A stretch of 64,000 nt of DNA from Phanerochaete sordida (Eukaryota > Basidiomycota > Agaricomycetes > Polyporales > Phanerochaetaceae). The stretch covers positions 310,001-374,000 of the forward strand of contig BPQB01000015.1 in assembly GCA_019973155.2 (NCBI GenBank), given 5' to 3'. The notes beneath the pieces are model-generated. The model worked only from the letters and a program-made list of their open reading frames with translations, ran no database searches and was not told the DNA's origin. A program made the translations under genes and the position numbers. Of this stretch, positions 35,739-46,314 are shown one piece after another. Within the stretch, counting starts at the first letter, position 1, and every line of letters begins with the position of its first letter.

Positions 35739-35844
35739 TCACGAGTACGGTAAGTATCACGACTACGATGGCTTTGAATTGGTATTCAATCCGGTAAGTA
35801 ACGAGTTGAATACGGCGTCTATTTTTTCTACAAATGGTACGCCA
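35739..35844 (-). repeat. Right terminal inverted repeat
   Basis: Reverse complement of the left end, with one single-base length difference near the outer end and scattered substitutions. Confidence 0.8.
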
Positions 35845-37100
35845 TAACGTCCAGTGTGCGAGCGAGATTGTGGGTATCGTCATTAGCATCAACTAGACGC
35901 AGGCGAACGGGACGCACTACCAAGCACGTTTCACGCGCACTATCAAACGCCTTTGGCGCTGACGGAGTTTGTCCTTCAGTTCCAATATCTATGTAGGGAG
36001 TCCCTACACAACATCGTATCTGAGGAATCGAGCTCCGTAAGGGTGTTTATATCTTCGTCATTCAGCGCTCCAGCTAACCTTTCCAGGTCGCATATCCCGA
36101 CTTCTCGACCCCTAGCGGCGTGCTCAGCCTCGACCCCTACGTGCTTCGTCACAATAACACCACGTCAGGCTTCATCTACGGAAACAGCGGTCAGTCCTGC
36201 CCCTTCCCTGCGCAGGCCTACAAACTGATTACGTGCACAGAGCGGTACAATTACAATGCTAACCAGGCTTCGACTACAGCACCTACGCGGTGTCTCGCTT
36301 CACAGGTTTGGGTACGACAAGTCTACGTTGGATGTACTCAGGCTGTACATACTGAGCTCGCACCCAGATTCCACTCGCAGCCATCGTTCTTCAGCTGGGA
36401 AGAAGTTTTGGAGAGCCCCGAGGACTTCTTGTTCAACTCGACCGTCGTCGCCTCGCGCGACCTGCGGATGGCCTCGAGTGACCACGTGCCGCCGACACTG
36501 CTTCTGGCGTCGGTCTGTGCAAAACTCTGTCTTTCTCGTAACCTCTTTGCATGCGACAGACATGGTGTAGCGTACGTCTGTAGCGACCATCCTCACTATA
36601 GGGTGCAGTCTGGTAGGGAAAAACCCACCGGAGGGACTCCGAGGGAGGAGACGCAGGCGTGCGCGGAAGGCTCTACAGTTCAGGACATGGTTCTGGTCTC
36701 GAACGTGTCACCATGAGCTATCCGCAAGGGCCAAAATTCAACGTCCTCACCATCGATTGTAACCGGCTCGGCCCTACCGTTTCTTTCATCGCACCACGCC
36801 TACGCTGTCGCAGCAGCATCCTCGAGGCCGCCTCCTCATGGAGACTCTCCGGCGTGCAGCCTTTGCAGCGATGTTCACTGAGCACCGTTAATATTTATGT
36901 AAATTTACAACAGTACGACGCGGGGTTGCACCAGTTTGTTATGATCAAAGAGAGCGTACAGGCGACAGCCACGAACCTCGAACGCGCCAGGGAGGTACCA
37001 CTCGAGCTTCAATTACACGCTCCTCCCGTCACTCTTCACCACAGCTTGTGGAAGTCCAACTTGCAGGATCGTAGAGCCCTAGGCAAAAGGCACACTTGAG

Positions 37101-38297
37101 GGTGATTTTGACAAGGCTGAATCGAGCGCGGGTTCAGCGTGAGCAGCAGATCTGTGTCGCTGCCTACGTCACAGCTGCAGGAGACATCACTGCTCTTCCC
37201 ACCGCGTCCTAATGCAGCATCCAGCATGGATGGCAACGACCTAATGTCATCGATCAGCCTTTGAGTGCACGTTGGCTGACTTGAAAATGTTGCGAACACG
37301 TACCAGCCCCACGGCGCCAGAAACACTGACCCTATTCACATGTTCAGGATTCTTCTTGCATCATGCGGAGACTACGCAGCGAGTGTTTCGGTTGGAGTGC
37401 GCAAGCATCTACGGCGGTCCATTTTGTGACGGCATGGCGGTGGACGGAAAGGATGAACACGAGGCGCCTATCGGCCGACGTGCCTTGTGCCTTTTCGGGG
37501 CAGTGCGGCGGATAGGCAGCGCGATCTCGGATCCACCGTCAAGCTGTTCAAGCTGTTCTGCCATCTGTTACTTATACATGCACATTGGCAATCACATAGC
37601 CCGCCTGCGCAGCACCTATCACTTGAGGAGGCCATACGTGCCTCCGTGCTTGTCGAGTATCTTCTGGATCGGGTCCTCGCGGGTCTCCGCGAGCGTCACG
37701 ATTGGGGCAGCGACAGAGAGGACGATGCCTATAGCCGCAGGCCTTGGATGAGATTGTCAGCGATGCCGCCGCTGGCTCCAGAGAGAAGACTCACATATGC
37801 CGAGCGTGCCAGCAACAGCGGCGATCCTCACTGTTGCCATAAAAGAGGCGATGACCTGGACAAAGCCCGCGACTACGCCCACAGCCGCGATGACGACCTG
37901 GGTGCCGGCGAATCTCGTCTATCGGCCGCCCTTCCATTAGGTAGCACCTGCTTGAAATTGAACGCGCTCCCCACAAGAGCCGCCAGCGACACGAAGACGC
38001 CTGCGCACACAAACAGGCAAGCCGACAATTCCCCACGCTGGGATGTGCCGCGGACCCAATCCAAGGCTGAGACCCTTCGCGACGCTGGGAGTCCATTGTG
38101 AGTCATGCCAGAGACCGATCTCACATGATCACTCACTTCGCCTAGTTCCTGGTAAAGGACCCCTTGGATACCTGAGTCTCGCGCCACTTTGTGGCCGCGG
38201 TCCATTCCCTGGGCCAGCAGCCGCGGCTCTCGTTGGGTGTCACGAACGAGAAGAGCGACGGGTTGCGTTGCGGTTGGCTCGTGTGGTCGTTGAGCCC
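37101..38297 (-). other. Minus-strand hydrophobic fragments
   Basis: No intact gene. On the minus strand at about 37620-38080, segments such as SACLFVCAGVFVSLAALVG, QVVIAAVGVVAGFVQVIASF and IAAVAGTLGIC, in different frames and separated by stops, look like former membrane helices. A hydrophilic piece (TREDPIQKILDKHGGTYGLL) follows at about 37640-37700. Family not recognised. Confidence 0.4.
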
Positions 38298-39000
38298 TTA
38301 GACAAGCAGCTTCGCGAGCTCGGCGGTGGTAAGCGGTTCGTGCTCCTTGAGAAGCCGCCGCAGCTCGGTGTACACCTTGTTCTGGGCGAGCAGGTGACCC
38401 TCCGTGTCCTGGATGCCGTCCAGCTCTTCAAGGAACTGCGAAGCTTGGTCAGCCTAGGCACATCGGCAGTTTGGACCTCGTGCACCTTGAGGATGCTGCT
38501 CTCGTGCTCTTCGCTCGATCTAGTGCCATGGAGCACAGCGAACAGCGCGCCACCGCGCAACTCAGCGGTGATATCGGAGGTCGTCGGATCGCCCTCCTCA
38601 ATCGCGCCAGCCTCATCCTAGAGAATCAGCTCAATTTGCCGGCCATACACACCGTTCGCAATCTTCGAGTCGTCGGCCGTCACGCGCAGGGCGAGCTCGC
38701 GGGCGTGCAGTTTGCCCACTGGCCGCGCATCGAGTCAGCGGCACGACAGCAGACACAGCGAGGCGGTGCTCACCGAGGTGTCCCGTAAAGATACCACACC
38801 ACTCCTTCGCATGCATAAGGTACGGCCTGGGTTCCTTGACAGAGCAAGGGTAGCCGAGCCGGTAGCATGTCTGCGGGGCGCAGGTTCGGGCCCCCCTGAG
38901 TCGGTGCAGCGCAGGGTCGGGGCGCAGGGTCAGGACGGTGCTGGCCGATCCTGCATCCGCTTCACCTCGAGGACCGTCTCCGTGTGTGACGAGGCGCAAT
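38298..39000 (-). pseudogene. Gene Y, spliced unknown gene with nonsense codon
   Basis: Minus-strand exons ...-38774, 38718-38486 and 38435-38298 join in phase through introns of 55 bp (gtgagc..gccag, with a CTGAC branch site) and 50 bp (gtgcac..cgcag). The readable C-terminus includes EWCGIFTGHLVGKLHA, TADDSKIANGVYGRQIELIL, stop, DEAGAIEEGDPTTSDITAEL and a charged helix ELRRLLKEHEPLTTAELAKL. The single in-frame TAG is at 38618-38620 and could come from CAG. The 5' part above about 38870 is uncertain. I do not recognise the family. Confidence 0.4.
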
Positions 39001-39449
39001 GGCCGACCGCGCTCCTGGTGGCGGAGCGGAGCGGTCGGGTATCTGAGACGATGACGGCGGCGGTGTCGGCGGCGCGGCAGACGGCTCTGCAGGTCCGTCA
39101 GTACGGGGAAGATGAGCGACGGCGCAGATACGTACGCGCTGGATGGATGCCGCTCCTCACACTCGCCCTCGATGCCCGCCCGGCACCGACGCAAGTGAGT
39201 CGCGCCCGCCGAGCGGCCGGCGAGTCGGCGGATATTTGGGGTGCCGCGAGTCTGCGCCGGTTCGGGACGTCCGCACGTGGACTGAGGAACACTGCATGCA
39301 CCCGGGCTACCTTGAGTTGTTTCTGTCGGCCGCGGATGGTATGAAGGTAGCGAGTGGGAGCACCTCAAGACTTGGTGTTTCAGAACATGAGGCAAGTCCT
39401 CGACGCAGGCGCTTGCAACGGGGTGTTGTGTACTCGGGACCCCTGACAC

Positions 39450-41277
39450 TAGCTGGCGCTCAGTGCCAGCCTAGGTGTTGTCTGTCGTACACCACCAGTC
39501 CTCCACTTTCCCAGACTGGGGCAGGACTTCAAATTTTCAAACTTTAGTACTCAGTACTCTTCAGTGCCTAGGATGCTGTCTTCCTTACAGGTCTGCTGCC
39601 TTCCGCCAGTTGGACGTTCACCCTTTTTTATCTCTTCCCGACGCAAGCCTGTGACTTCAAGTTAGAACGGGGCCGCTTTCTGTGTCCTCCTCGCGGCCAT
39701 GCTCCGCGTCGTCACGCAGACAAAGGCGTACTACGGCGCAGTGAGTTCCAGTCTTGTCCATCTCGTAGCTTTATGATACAAAGGAACTACGTGGAACGCG
39801 CTTGGTGGTCTCAGGTAGCGAGGGCGGCCCGGGCTATGAGCGAGGAAGAGCACGGGGTGCTTGAAGTTTCAGAACGTAACGTTAGGTGAGGTACAGTATT
39901 CTACGATTAAACTGGACGCTATATAAGCTGACCAACGCGATACCCGTACTTGTCAGGCGCAGATATATGCAGTAGAGGCTGCACACAGGCGACTGATCTG
40001 GCGGACCAGCCGAAGTGGGCTAAAGCAGTGAGTACTACATATCGCAGGGGCGAGGATGACGCATAAAGCTCCTCGCAGCCGCCGCGGACGAGTATGGGCC
40101 TCATTGGTTTCGGTCTTGTGCAAGCAGCGCGCGACCTGGTCGTGAACTCCGGGATTACCTCGCTGGAGATGCTATGTTCCCCCTTCAGGATGTTTCTTCG
40201 ACATTAGAGAAGACTGCGCTGTACCAGGTAGGCACTACGTGCTGCTCGTATGTACGTGTGTCATATATACGCTCGAGGATTTGTCCTAATATCCCCTTCT
40301 GCAGGACTGCAGCCTCACTTTGTCCAACCCTGATGTACACAGGTCGATTTGGCTAGGGGACGACCCTCACGCGAGGCTGTCATACGTGAGCGATGTCGCC
40401 GCTCACTTATGCGCTGTAAGTACGCACCCCAAGGTAAGTTCCCGGGCTGCTTCCATGTGTTTGTCAAAGCGACCTCATTCAACCCGCAGAGTGCTATCGA
40501 AGAGCGCGGATGATCCCAATCGGAAGGCCAAATTTCGGCTGGATGGCCTGCGGCAATCGCTTGGTCAGCATTGCCTTTGCAGCTGTCTCCCCCATCGCCC
40601 ACACGTCTGCATCCGGTTTGATCTTCGACCCGAGCGAGCGAGAAGCGCACACACTTGGGACGACCCGCGGTGCTACGCACACACCCCCTGTCAGTGTCAC
40701 TCGTACTGTGTTTACGTTCTTTGGTGGACGGAGCCCGCACTCCGACTTGATGCATTGATGATCCGTCCGTCCGCCCATGACAATAATCGTAGAGAGCATC
40801 GAGACTCGCGTTTGCGCTACCTCAACCGATACGCACGCTCATGGCCATCTCTCCTGCTGTACACCTACCCATGGGTCAATATTAATCCAACTGGGCGACT
40901 GCCCTGTTCATATGACCATGACCACGTTGAGAGCACTTGTACCGCAAAATGCTGGGTCTACTGTACGTCTCATGCCCGCACCGACTCAATGCATGCTTGG
41001 AGACCTGTATGTGTGCAGTAAATTTGGCGCGGTGCAGGACAGCAAATTGCGGTGCAGTGCGGAGAACGCCTCATTGCGGAGCTGCGTGGCTGGCTTGTGA
41101 CTCCTCCAACGACGGATCGCAGGGTGCCGCTGACCCGGACGTCACAGGCGCCAGGTGGCCCTTATCTTCAGGGCCCCACCGCAGCTTGCCCCCTGTTCCT
41201 TCCTCCCACACCTCCCTTGTCCGTCGCTAGCTCGTTCTGCTGCACGTCCCCCCCAATCATATCAGCTTGACATCACC
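39450..41277. other. Stretch without a clear gene
   Basis: I see no intact gene. A minus-strand reading near 40510-40640 (KIKPDADVWAMGETAAKAML) faintly recalls subdomain IX of protein kinases (DVW..G), and a plus-strand exon-like piece with borders lies at 40305-40410. Neither extends into a domain. Confidence 0.35.
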
Positions 41278-41572
41278 ATGGGAAGAGAAACGATTGCAGC
41301 GCCACCTCCAGGAGGAGCTATCAAGGGATCTCTGCAGGTGGTCCCGCCTGGCGGTACGTCGAGTGCTTTGCCTGTTTGTAACATCGCGCACTGATCTGCT
41401 GCCAGTATCCCAATCCAAGCCGAAGTCCTCGTCCGACTCGCGTAGGCTCAGCAGCAGCCTGGGTGAGATAGCTTCCGCTGCAGTTATCACGTCGCTGATG
41501 CGTCCAATAGGGAAGCTGCAGCTGACAAAGAAGCAGGATGGAAAAGAAAAGACGAAGCCCAAACCGTCCTGA
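41278..41572 (+). CDS. Small two-exon hypothetical protein (80 residues)
   Basis: Exons 41278-41353 and 41406-41572 flank a 52-bp consensus intron (gtacgt..ccag) and give 80 residues. The ATG is in good context (tcaccATGGg). The protein starts MGRETIAAPPPGGAIKGS, has a Ser-rich middle (SSSDSRRLSSSLGEIASAAV) and a Lys-rich tail ending KTKPKPS. No signal peptide, membrane helix or known domain. It is the only clean small gene in this decayed stretch. It could still be chance, since 80 codons is short. Confidence 0.45.
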
Positions 41573-42980
41573 GCGCGACCCCCTTGGTACGTCTTGACTT
41601 CAGGCCACTTGGTACATCCAGTCAGTTGATTTTTGAAATACAGAACCATCGCCTAGATCTCGAGCGTGTGGCTGTGCTATACCAACTCTGCCCTAGAATG
41701 GGTATAATCTACGCTTCGCGTACTTGTTTTGCGTTCCTGAGCATTCGTGCTACGCAATGTTTCAATGGTTATGATATAGTAATGTTCGCCACACTCGGTG
41801 ACAGTGACTCCGAGGCAAATGCATTAACTCCATCCTTGAAAAGTATCCTATCATCGTTCATTTGTCACGTCTAGGACCACTTAACACGGGCGACCCCTCG
41901 ACACCCGTAGTATCTCAATGATGCTGCCGACGGCCACTAGCAGCTCTTCGCCAGCAAGGACGGGCCTGCCACTTCGAATGTCCGTGTCACGTTCCGCTTA
42001 CCCTCACCAACTTTGCGTCATTCCACGGCGAAGCTAACATCGTCCACGGGACGCTACCGCGTGCAGGACCACCGGAGATCGTGGTGGAGGCTGCTGGACG
42101 CGATCCCGGGATTGTTCAAGCCTCGGACGCACGCTGCCCAGGGCGCCAGCATATGCAATGCCGCAGCTCCACAATGAAGACGGCAAGGACGATAGTCGCA
42201 GGCGGCGGCGTCGGCGGCGGGAGTCTAAGCGGCGCCGACTCAGAGCCGACGGCGGTGCTAGGGCTTCCACTGTCAAGGTGAGTACACGTGCATATCCACG
42301 CTTTGAACGCATTCGCTCGTGTATCGCAGCCTGCACGGTGTCTCTGGCCCTCAAGTGTGCGTGCGTTTGTTCTAGCAGTGTCGAGTATGACGGCGAGGGC
42401 GATGAAGAGGTGGTGGCTAACAAGACGTTGCAGGCTCGATCAAGAACGATTAGGTCAACCTGTCTGAGGATGACCAGGTGCGCGCATCCCTCTCATATGC
42501 GGTAGCCTCCTTAAGCCAGGGGAAAGAAGACGAACGCCATGTGCATGGATAAGGCCTCAGCCGTCCGTTCTGACGAAGAGCTACCGTCCGCTCGGCAGCA
42601 TCGGCGATGAAGACAGTACGAAGAGGCCGCCGTCCAGTACGAGTGTACGAAGCGAAGTCATCGACGACGTGTACGTGATTCTGATATATGTGCGACCTGT
42701 CCACATCGATTGATCTCATCGCAGTCTGGAACGCGTCCGGAGACCAAGGCAACCCGCGACATCCGCATTATCTTCAAGCCCGAGGAGCAGCTGAATAGTG
42801 TTGTGCGGAAGGTGCTATGGTGCTCTGTACGCAGGTATGCTGCTATCTGTCATTGTCCACAACATATATCAACGAGTGCTATAGGTACATCGGCCAGAAC
42901 ACGTGGTTCTTGGGTAGCGTCCAGCCAGCGTATAGGCCAAGGGGACGCACCTCATCAGCGGCATCAAGGACTTCATAGTA
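41573..42980 (+). other. Exon-like fragments of unknown gene(s)
   Basis: Several plausible plus-strand exons occur: about 41980-42281 (LTNFASFHGEANIVHGTLP, PPEIVVEAAGRDPGIVQAS), joined by a 100-bp intron to 42379 on (SSVEYDGEGDEEVVANKTLQ), then VNLSEDDQVRASLSYAVASL (42452-42511) and TRDIRIIFKPEEQLNSVV (about 42750-42805). Frames and phases do not all fit, so this is probably one decayed gene. No family recognised. Confidence 0.35.
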
Positions 42981-43790
42981 TCAACTTCTACATCTAGGTC
43001 CTGTTGCTCAGCGTACTCGGCGACCTCGCGCAGCTCTGCTAAAGTCGATCAGTACGTGTACTCTCGAGGTGCAGCAGGACTACGCACTCGCATCGCACGC
43101 CGGCGTGGTGTACGGCTGCCCACCGCTCCTCATGTGGATCTGCAGACGCATCGTCGGGTAGTCCCAGCCAGGCCGCTATGCGCCGCGCGGGCGGTAGTCA
43201 GTGAGGATGGTAGGGCGGCGGGGCGCGTCAGGGTGCTGCCCCTCGCGCGCGGCCTTCTTGACGCCTTCGCGCTCGTCGGTCTCACGCTGCGCCTGGACTG
43301 CTGCGCGGGCTTGGGCGTATTCGAGTCTCCCTTTTCCAGGCGAGTGTTACTTGGGCCGAGGATGGAGAGGAGCAGATAGGGCGTGCCGCGCGCCTTGCTT
43401 CTGCCACCTCGGTTTCGCCCTTTGCAGTCAGCTTTTGGCGAAATTGTTCATGTTCCCCAAGTGCATCGCAAGGAAAGTTGTTGGGGGAAGGGAGTGGGAC
43501 CGCAGCGTTGTCGCCTTACGAGCGGTTCGCTTTGCTCGGTTTGTGCTTCTCAGAGTCGGTGGCCTGCTCCGCCTTTACGGCGCGCTTCGCGAACCTACCC
43601 TCGCGCATCTTGGCCTGCTCTTGCTTCCTGTCGTACTCATCGAGGGCTCGACCTGCAAGACTGAGGTTGGCTCAGCTGCCCGAAAGCAAAAAGGCGGCGA
43701 AGCGCACCTCTTCTGGCCGCGGCCGCGGTTCTCGGCTGCGTCTCGGCGTATCAGTGTACTGTATCACTGGGCGAGTGCCTGACGTGGCCC
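42981..43790 (-). pseudogene. Family Z, copy a (charged coiled-coil protein remnant)
   Basis: Minus-strand pieces in order: EYDRKQEQAKMREGRFAKRA (about 43640-43580), an intron, RSKARGTPYLLLS, then in another frame EYAQARAAVQAQRETDEREG (about 43320-43260), then RCECVVLLHLES (about 43090) and LMPLMRCVPLAYTLAG (about 42960). Each has a counterpart in copy b (51.6-52.7 kb), and the first three in copy c (56.2-56.8 kb). Frameshifts separate them. Function unknown. Confidence 0.45.
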
Positions 43791-43989
43791 CCGCGGCTAT
43801 TGCCACGCGGCCTCGGGCACCATTTTCAGGACGTGGAATGCCTGCGTGCTCCAGTGGCACTGAGAGAACATCGAGCCGGTGTCGGTCGTCCCCGGCGTAG
43901 GAGACGTGGTCCGCGTTGGAGACGTCATCTGCGTTTAGCCGTGGTTAGTGTTCGGGGCTGGGAAGGCGAGTGCACTGAGTCGCGCGAGG

Positions 43990-45660
43990 CGAGGACGGCA
44001 GAGTTGAGCTAGAAGTCCCCGGGTCTCTAGAGGACTTCTTCATATGCAAGGACGACGGACGCGAATGAAGTCTGAGAATCTGGTCAGCATGTGCAGCCTA
44101 TGTCTGATGTAGACCTGTCGTACCCAAGCTCGTACAAGTGAAGGGTCACCGAATAGCAGCTATATTTGAAAGCCTCGTTGACATCGCAGTCGTATGGATC
44201 TGCGAAGAATCAGCTTGCATGTCTGCACCACACACGACCTGGACTGACCGTTTTTTCCGTAGATATTTACTGAAGCCTCGGAATTGTAACGAATCGCGTA
44301 GGGGTCGAGATTGAGCACACCGCTGGTCGTCGGACATTCAGTATGTGCAACCGGATACGGTCAGCCAGACCGCTGAACAAGGACGAGACAGACATTCTTG
44401 CCGTGCGCGTTCCTCCAGAGACGATTTCATGCAGCAACTCTCCAGATAGGTATTGAAGCTGCAAGACGTGCGTTGTAAGTGCCAAAGGTAGGATACAGAG
44501 CGCGTGAAGGGTGATTACTTCGTCAAGGTAGTGCATGCCGTTCGCCTGCGTATAATTGATGTCGATCACGACGCCCTCAATCTCGTTCCTGCGGGTCTCC
44601 TGGATTTTGCCGGGATGCTTGCTGATGCGTCGGACATTCTGCCAAGCCGAAGGATAGATGGACCTGACTCGGAAGTGGTCGACGGAGTACAGCATCTCCG
44701 AGAATATGATCTTCGACCACGCGAAGATGCCGAGCTCGTCGCAGGCCGAGTCAAAGTCGTAGCCGCCGTGAAGCTCGTCCGATGACTGGTACGTGCCGCC
44801 TCAGCCACGAAGCTGAATATATGGATCAACATGCAATTCTTCGCGCAAGTACAGAATGGCTCACCATGTTCTGCCGGCTGAGCACCGTGCTCTCGGGCAC
44901 ACAGCATACTCAGCACACCCAGCGCTCGTTGTTCGGGTATAGAAGGGGTCGTACTCGCCGGGCAGCGCTTTCATGACTCCACTTTGGCGCATGCCTTCCA
45001 TGTGCACTGCGAAAGGGATGTCGCTTGCGCGGCTGGGTCCGGCGGCGTCGCACGTTTGAGCCCTGTGGCCCGACGGCGAGGATGCTCCCGAGGAAGTAGT
45101 GTACTCCTCGTGTTCTGGGACGGCTTGTGCCGGTTCCTTGTCGCCAGGCACACGCTATATGGTTACGAGCAGCAGTGCATACGTTCCGGACGCCACCGCG
45201 GCTGTGCGGCCTTGGTGCAGCCTGACAAGGGTCCAGAGCTGCGAAAAGGACATTTGCTTCTCGCCCGATGCCTTGGCACTCGGCGACGAGGCCCACTATT
45301 AGGGCGGAAATTATGGCGTATGGACGCCATGTGGCTAGGGTCCGTGTATTCAATCGCACCGGGTGAGGTTCCTCGTGCGCACATTCGAACCATCTCTGCC
45401 CAGCACCCACCACTCCAATTGGCGGCACCGCCAACGACCGCAGCGGCTTTGAGCCGGTGGATGCCATGCCGCGTCCGCGCCGCGTTCGGGTCGCGTTCGG
45501 GTCCTCGGCGCTTCCTGTCGTTGCGCTCGATCGGTCCTCCTAAGACGTACGCGGTAAGCGTCGTCAGGACAAGTACTATGCAGTCTTCAGGCTTACCTCC
45601 CGTTCGCTCAGATTCTCGGGCGTGTCGCGCCTCTGTCGGGTAAACGCTCCCGCTGTGGCG
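43990..45660 (-). pseudogene. Family X pseudogene, copy iv (inverted)
   Basis: On the minus strand: SQLWTLV (about 45240), GHRAQTCDAAGPSRASDIPF (about 45070-45010), DSACDELGIFAWSKIIFSEM (44750-44695), IEGVVIDINYTQANGMHYLD (44580-44525), LQLQYLSGELLHEIVSGGTR (44467-44410), VAHTECPTTSGVLNLDPYAI, and ASRDSVHSP. These align with copies ii, iii and v. In-frame stops occur in the later exons. The orientation is opposite to the other copies, so this piece was inverted. Product unknown. Confidence 0.5.
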
Positions 45661-46314
45661 CACGCTTCCATACGAGGCCTGTCAATCTCAAGCTCAAGAT
45701 CAAGGCTCATGTCGATGTCGATTGGAGAATACACGCTGTCCTATCTTTTTCCAACAGAAATCACCTGAGAGAAGTTGCGGATGTCTCGATCGTGCGTCCG
45801 TGTTTTTCTCTGTGCGTCGAAGCCCGTCTTTACACATGCAGACAGCTCATGGAAAGGAGTGCTGGCAAATCCTTATTCGCCGGCGGCCGAGCCATGGGGT
45901 TTCCCCTCGTGTGGGTGTCCCAGGCCACGGCCTGACGTGTCGCTGAGCCGCCTGCCATCGCCACCGTCGCGGCCTGGTAAACCTTGTCCCTGAATATGTC
46001 GATATTTGGTGAATAGCACGCTTCGGACGCTCGAGCGATCCCGTCCGAGCCCCTGCAACGTATGGCAGGAGCCAAGGAGTCACTGCCATCCTGACAGCAG
46101 CATCACACTCTCAGCCTAGCGGCACGAGGCGTCGGTTTCGCTCTGAGCTCGAGGATATTCTTCTATCTCCTCCGCATCCTCATCGTGCAGACACTGGATT
46201 TCCCGCTCCTGCTACGCTCCAAATCGACGACCACAATCTGTACTTCACGTAGATCGCGTGGACAATGGTAGGCGGCAGTACGACTTGGCGTCCATCTTCT
46301 AACGAGGCATACAG
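45661..46314 (+). other. Upstream region of the DUF6535 gene
   Basis: The first exon(s) of the DUF6535 gene should lie here, because 46315 is a splice acceptor (gcatacag|gaaaac) and the frame is closed just upstream (TAA at 46300). A candidate open frame at about 46110-46250 ends in DDHNLYFT, but no donor/phase combination fits cleanly. No other gene seen. Confidence 0.4.

Larger units (their letters stand above)
33826..35844. mobile_element. TIR DNA element, 2.0 kb
   Basis: The ends are inverted repeats of about 105 bases, 33826-33930 and 35739-35844, nearly 90% alike by eye. Both begin TGGCGTACCATTTGT and share CTTACCGGATTGAATACC inside. A TA dinucleotide flanks each end (33824-33825, 35845-35846), as expected for Tc1/mariner-type target duplication, though two bases can match by chance. 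The inside has no recognisable transposase: open frames at 34368-34595, 34647-34898 and 35550-35753 (FDELLAALASVPPLPKG) show no DDE motif I can identify. Probably non-autonomous or decayed. Confidence 0.75.
32630..37100 (+). pseudogene. Family X pseudogene, copy iii, split by a TIR element
   Basis: Homologous to copy ii: start region near 32660, LCGLDVHWRPDME...LHGDIL before a donor at about 33155, GPTSIYKSGYLAK (33335-33370), LGISKVRQAQIELPNESAPW (33479-33538), STSKFYNVTTSLHIS (33738-33782). It is then interrupted at 33826 by the 2-kb inverted-repeat element, and resumes at 35847 (aacgtccagtgtgcg, matched at 14946). Later pieces: INQTQANGTHYQ-like (with an in-frame stop), VAYPDFSTPSGVLSLDPYVL (36089-36148) and KFNVLTIDCN (36736-36765). 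About 400 bases present in copy ii (14550-14945) are missing at the insertion. Product unknown. Confidence 0.5.

Noticed and set aside
38631..39449. 272-codon minus-strand open frame as a gene
   Set aside because: Composition is that of GC-rich chance frame; only its right-hand part overlaps plausible exon structure of gene Y, in a spliced context.
40510..40640. Possible protein-kinase fragment (KPDADVWAMGE)
   Set aside because: Only one short resemblance; no VAIK, HRD or DFG region can be found nearby on that strand.
43201..43900. Plus-strand frames over family Z copy a
   Set aside because: Amino-acid conservation with copies b and c is on the minus strand of this segment; plus frames are shadows.
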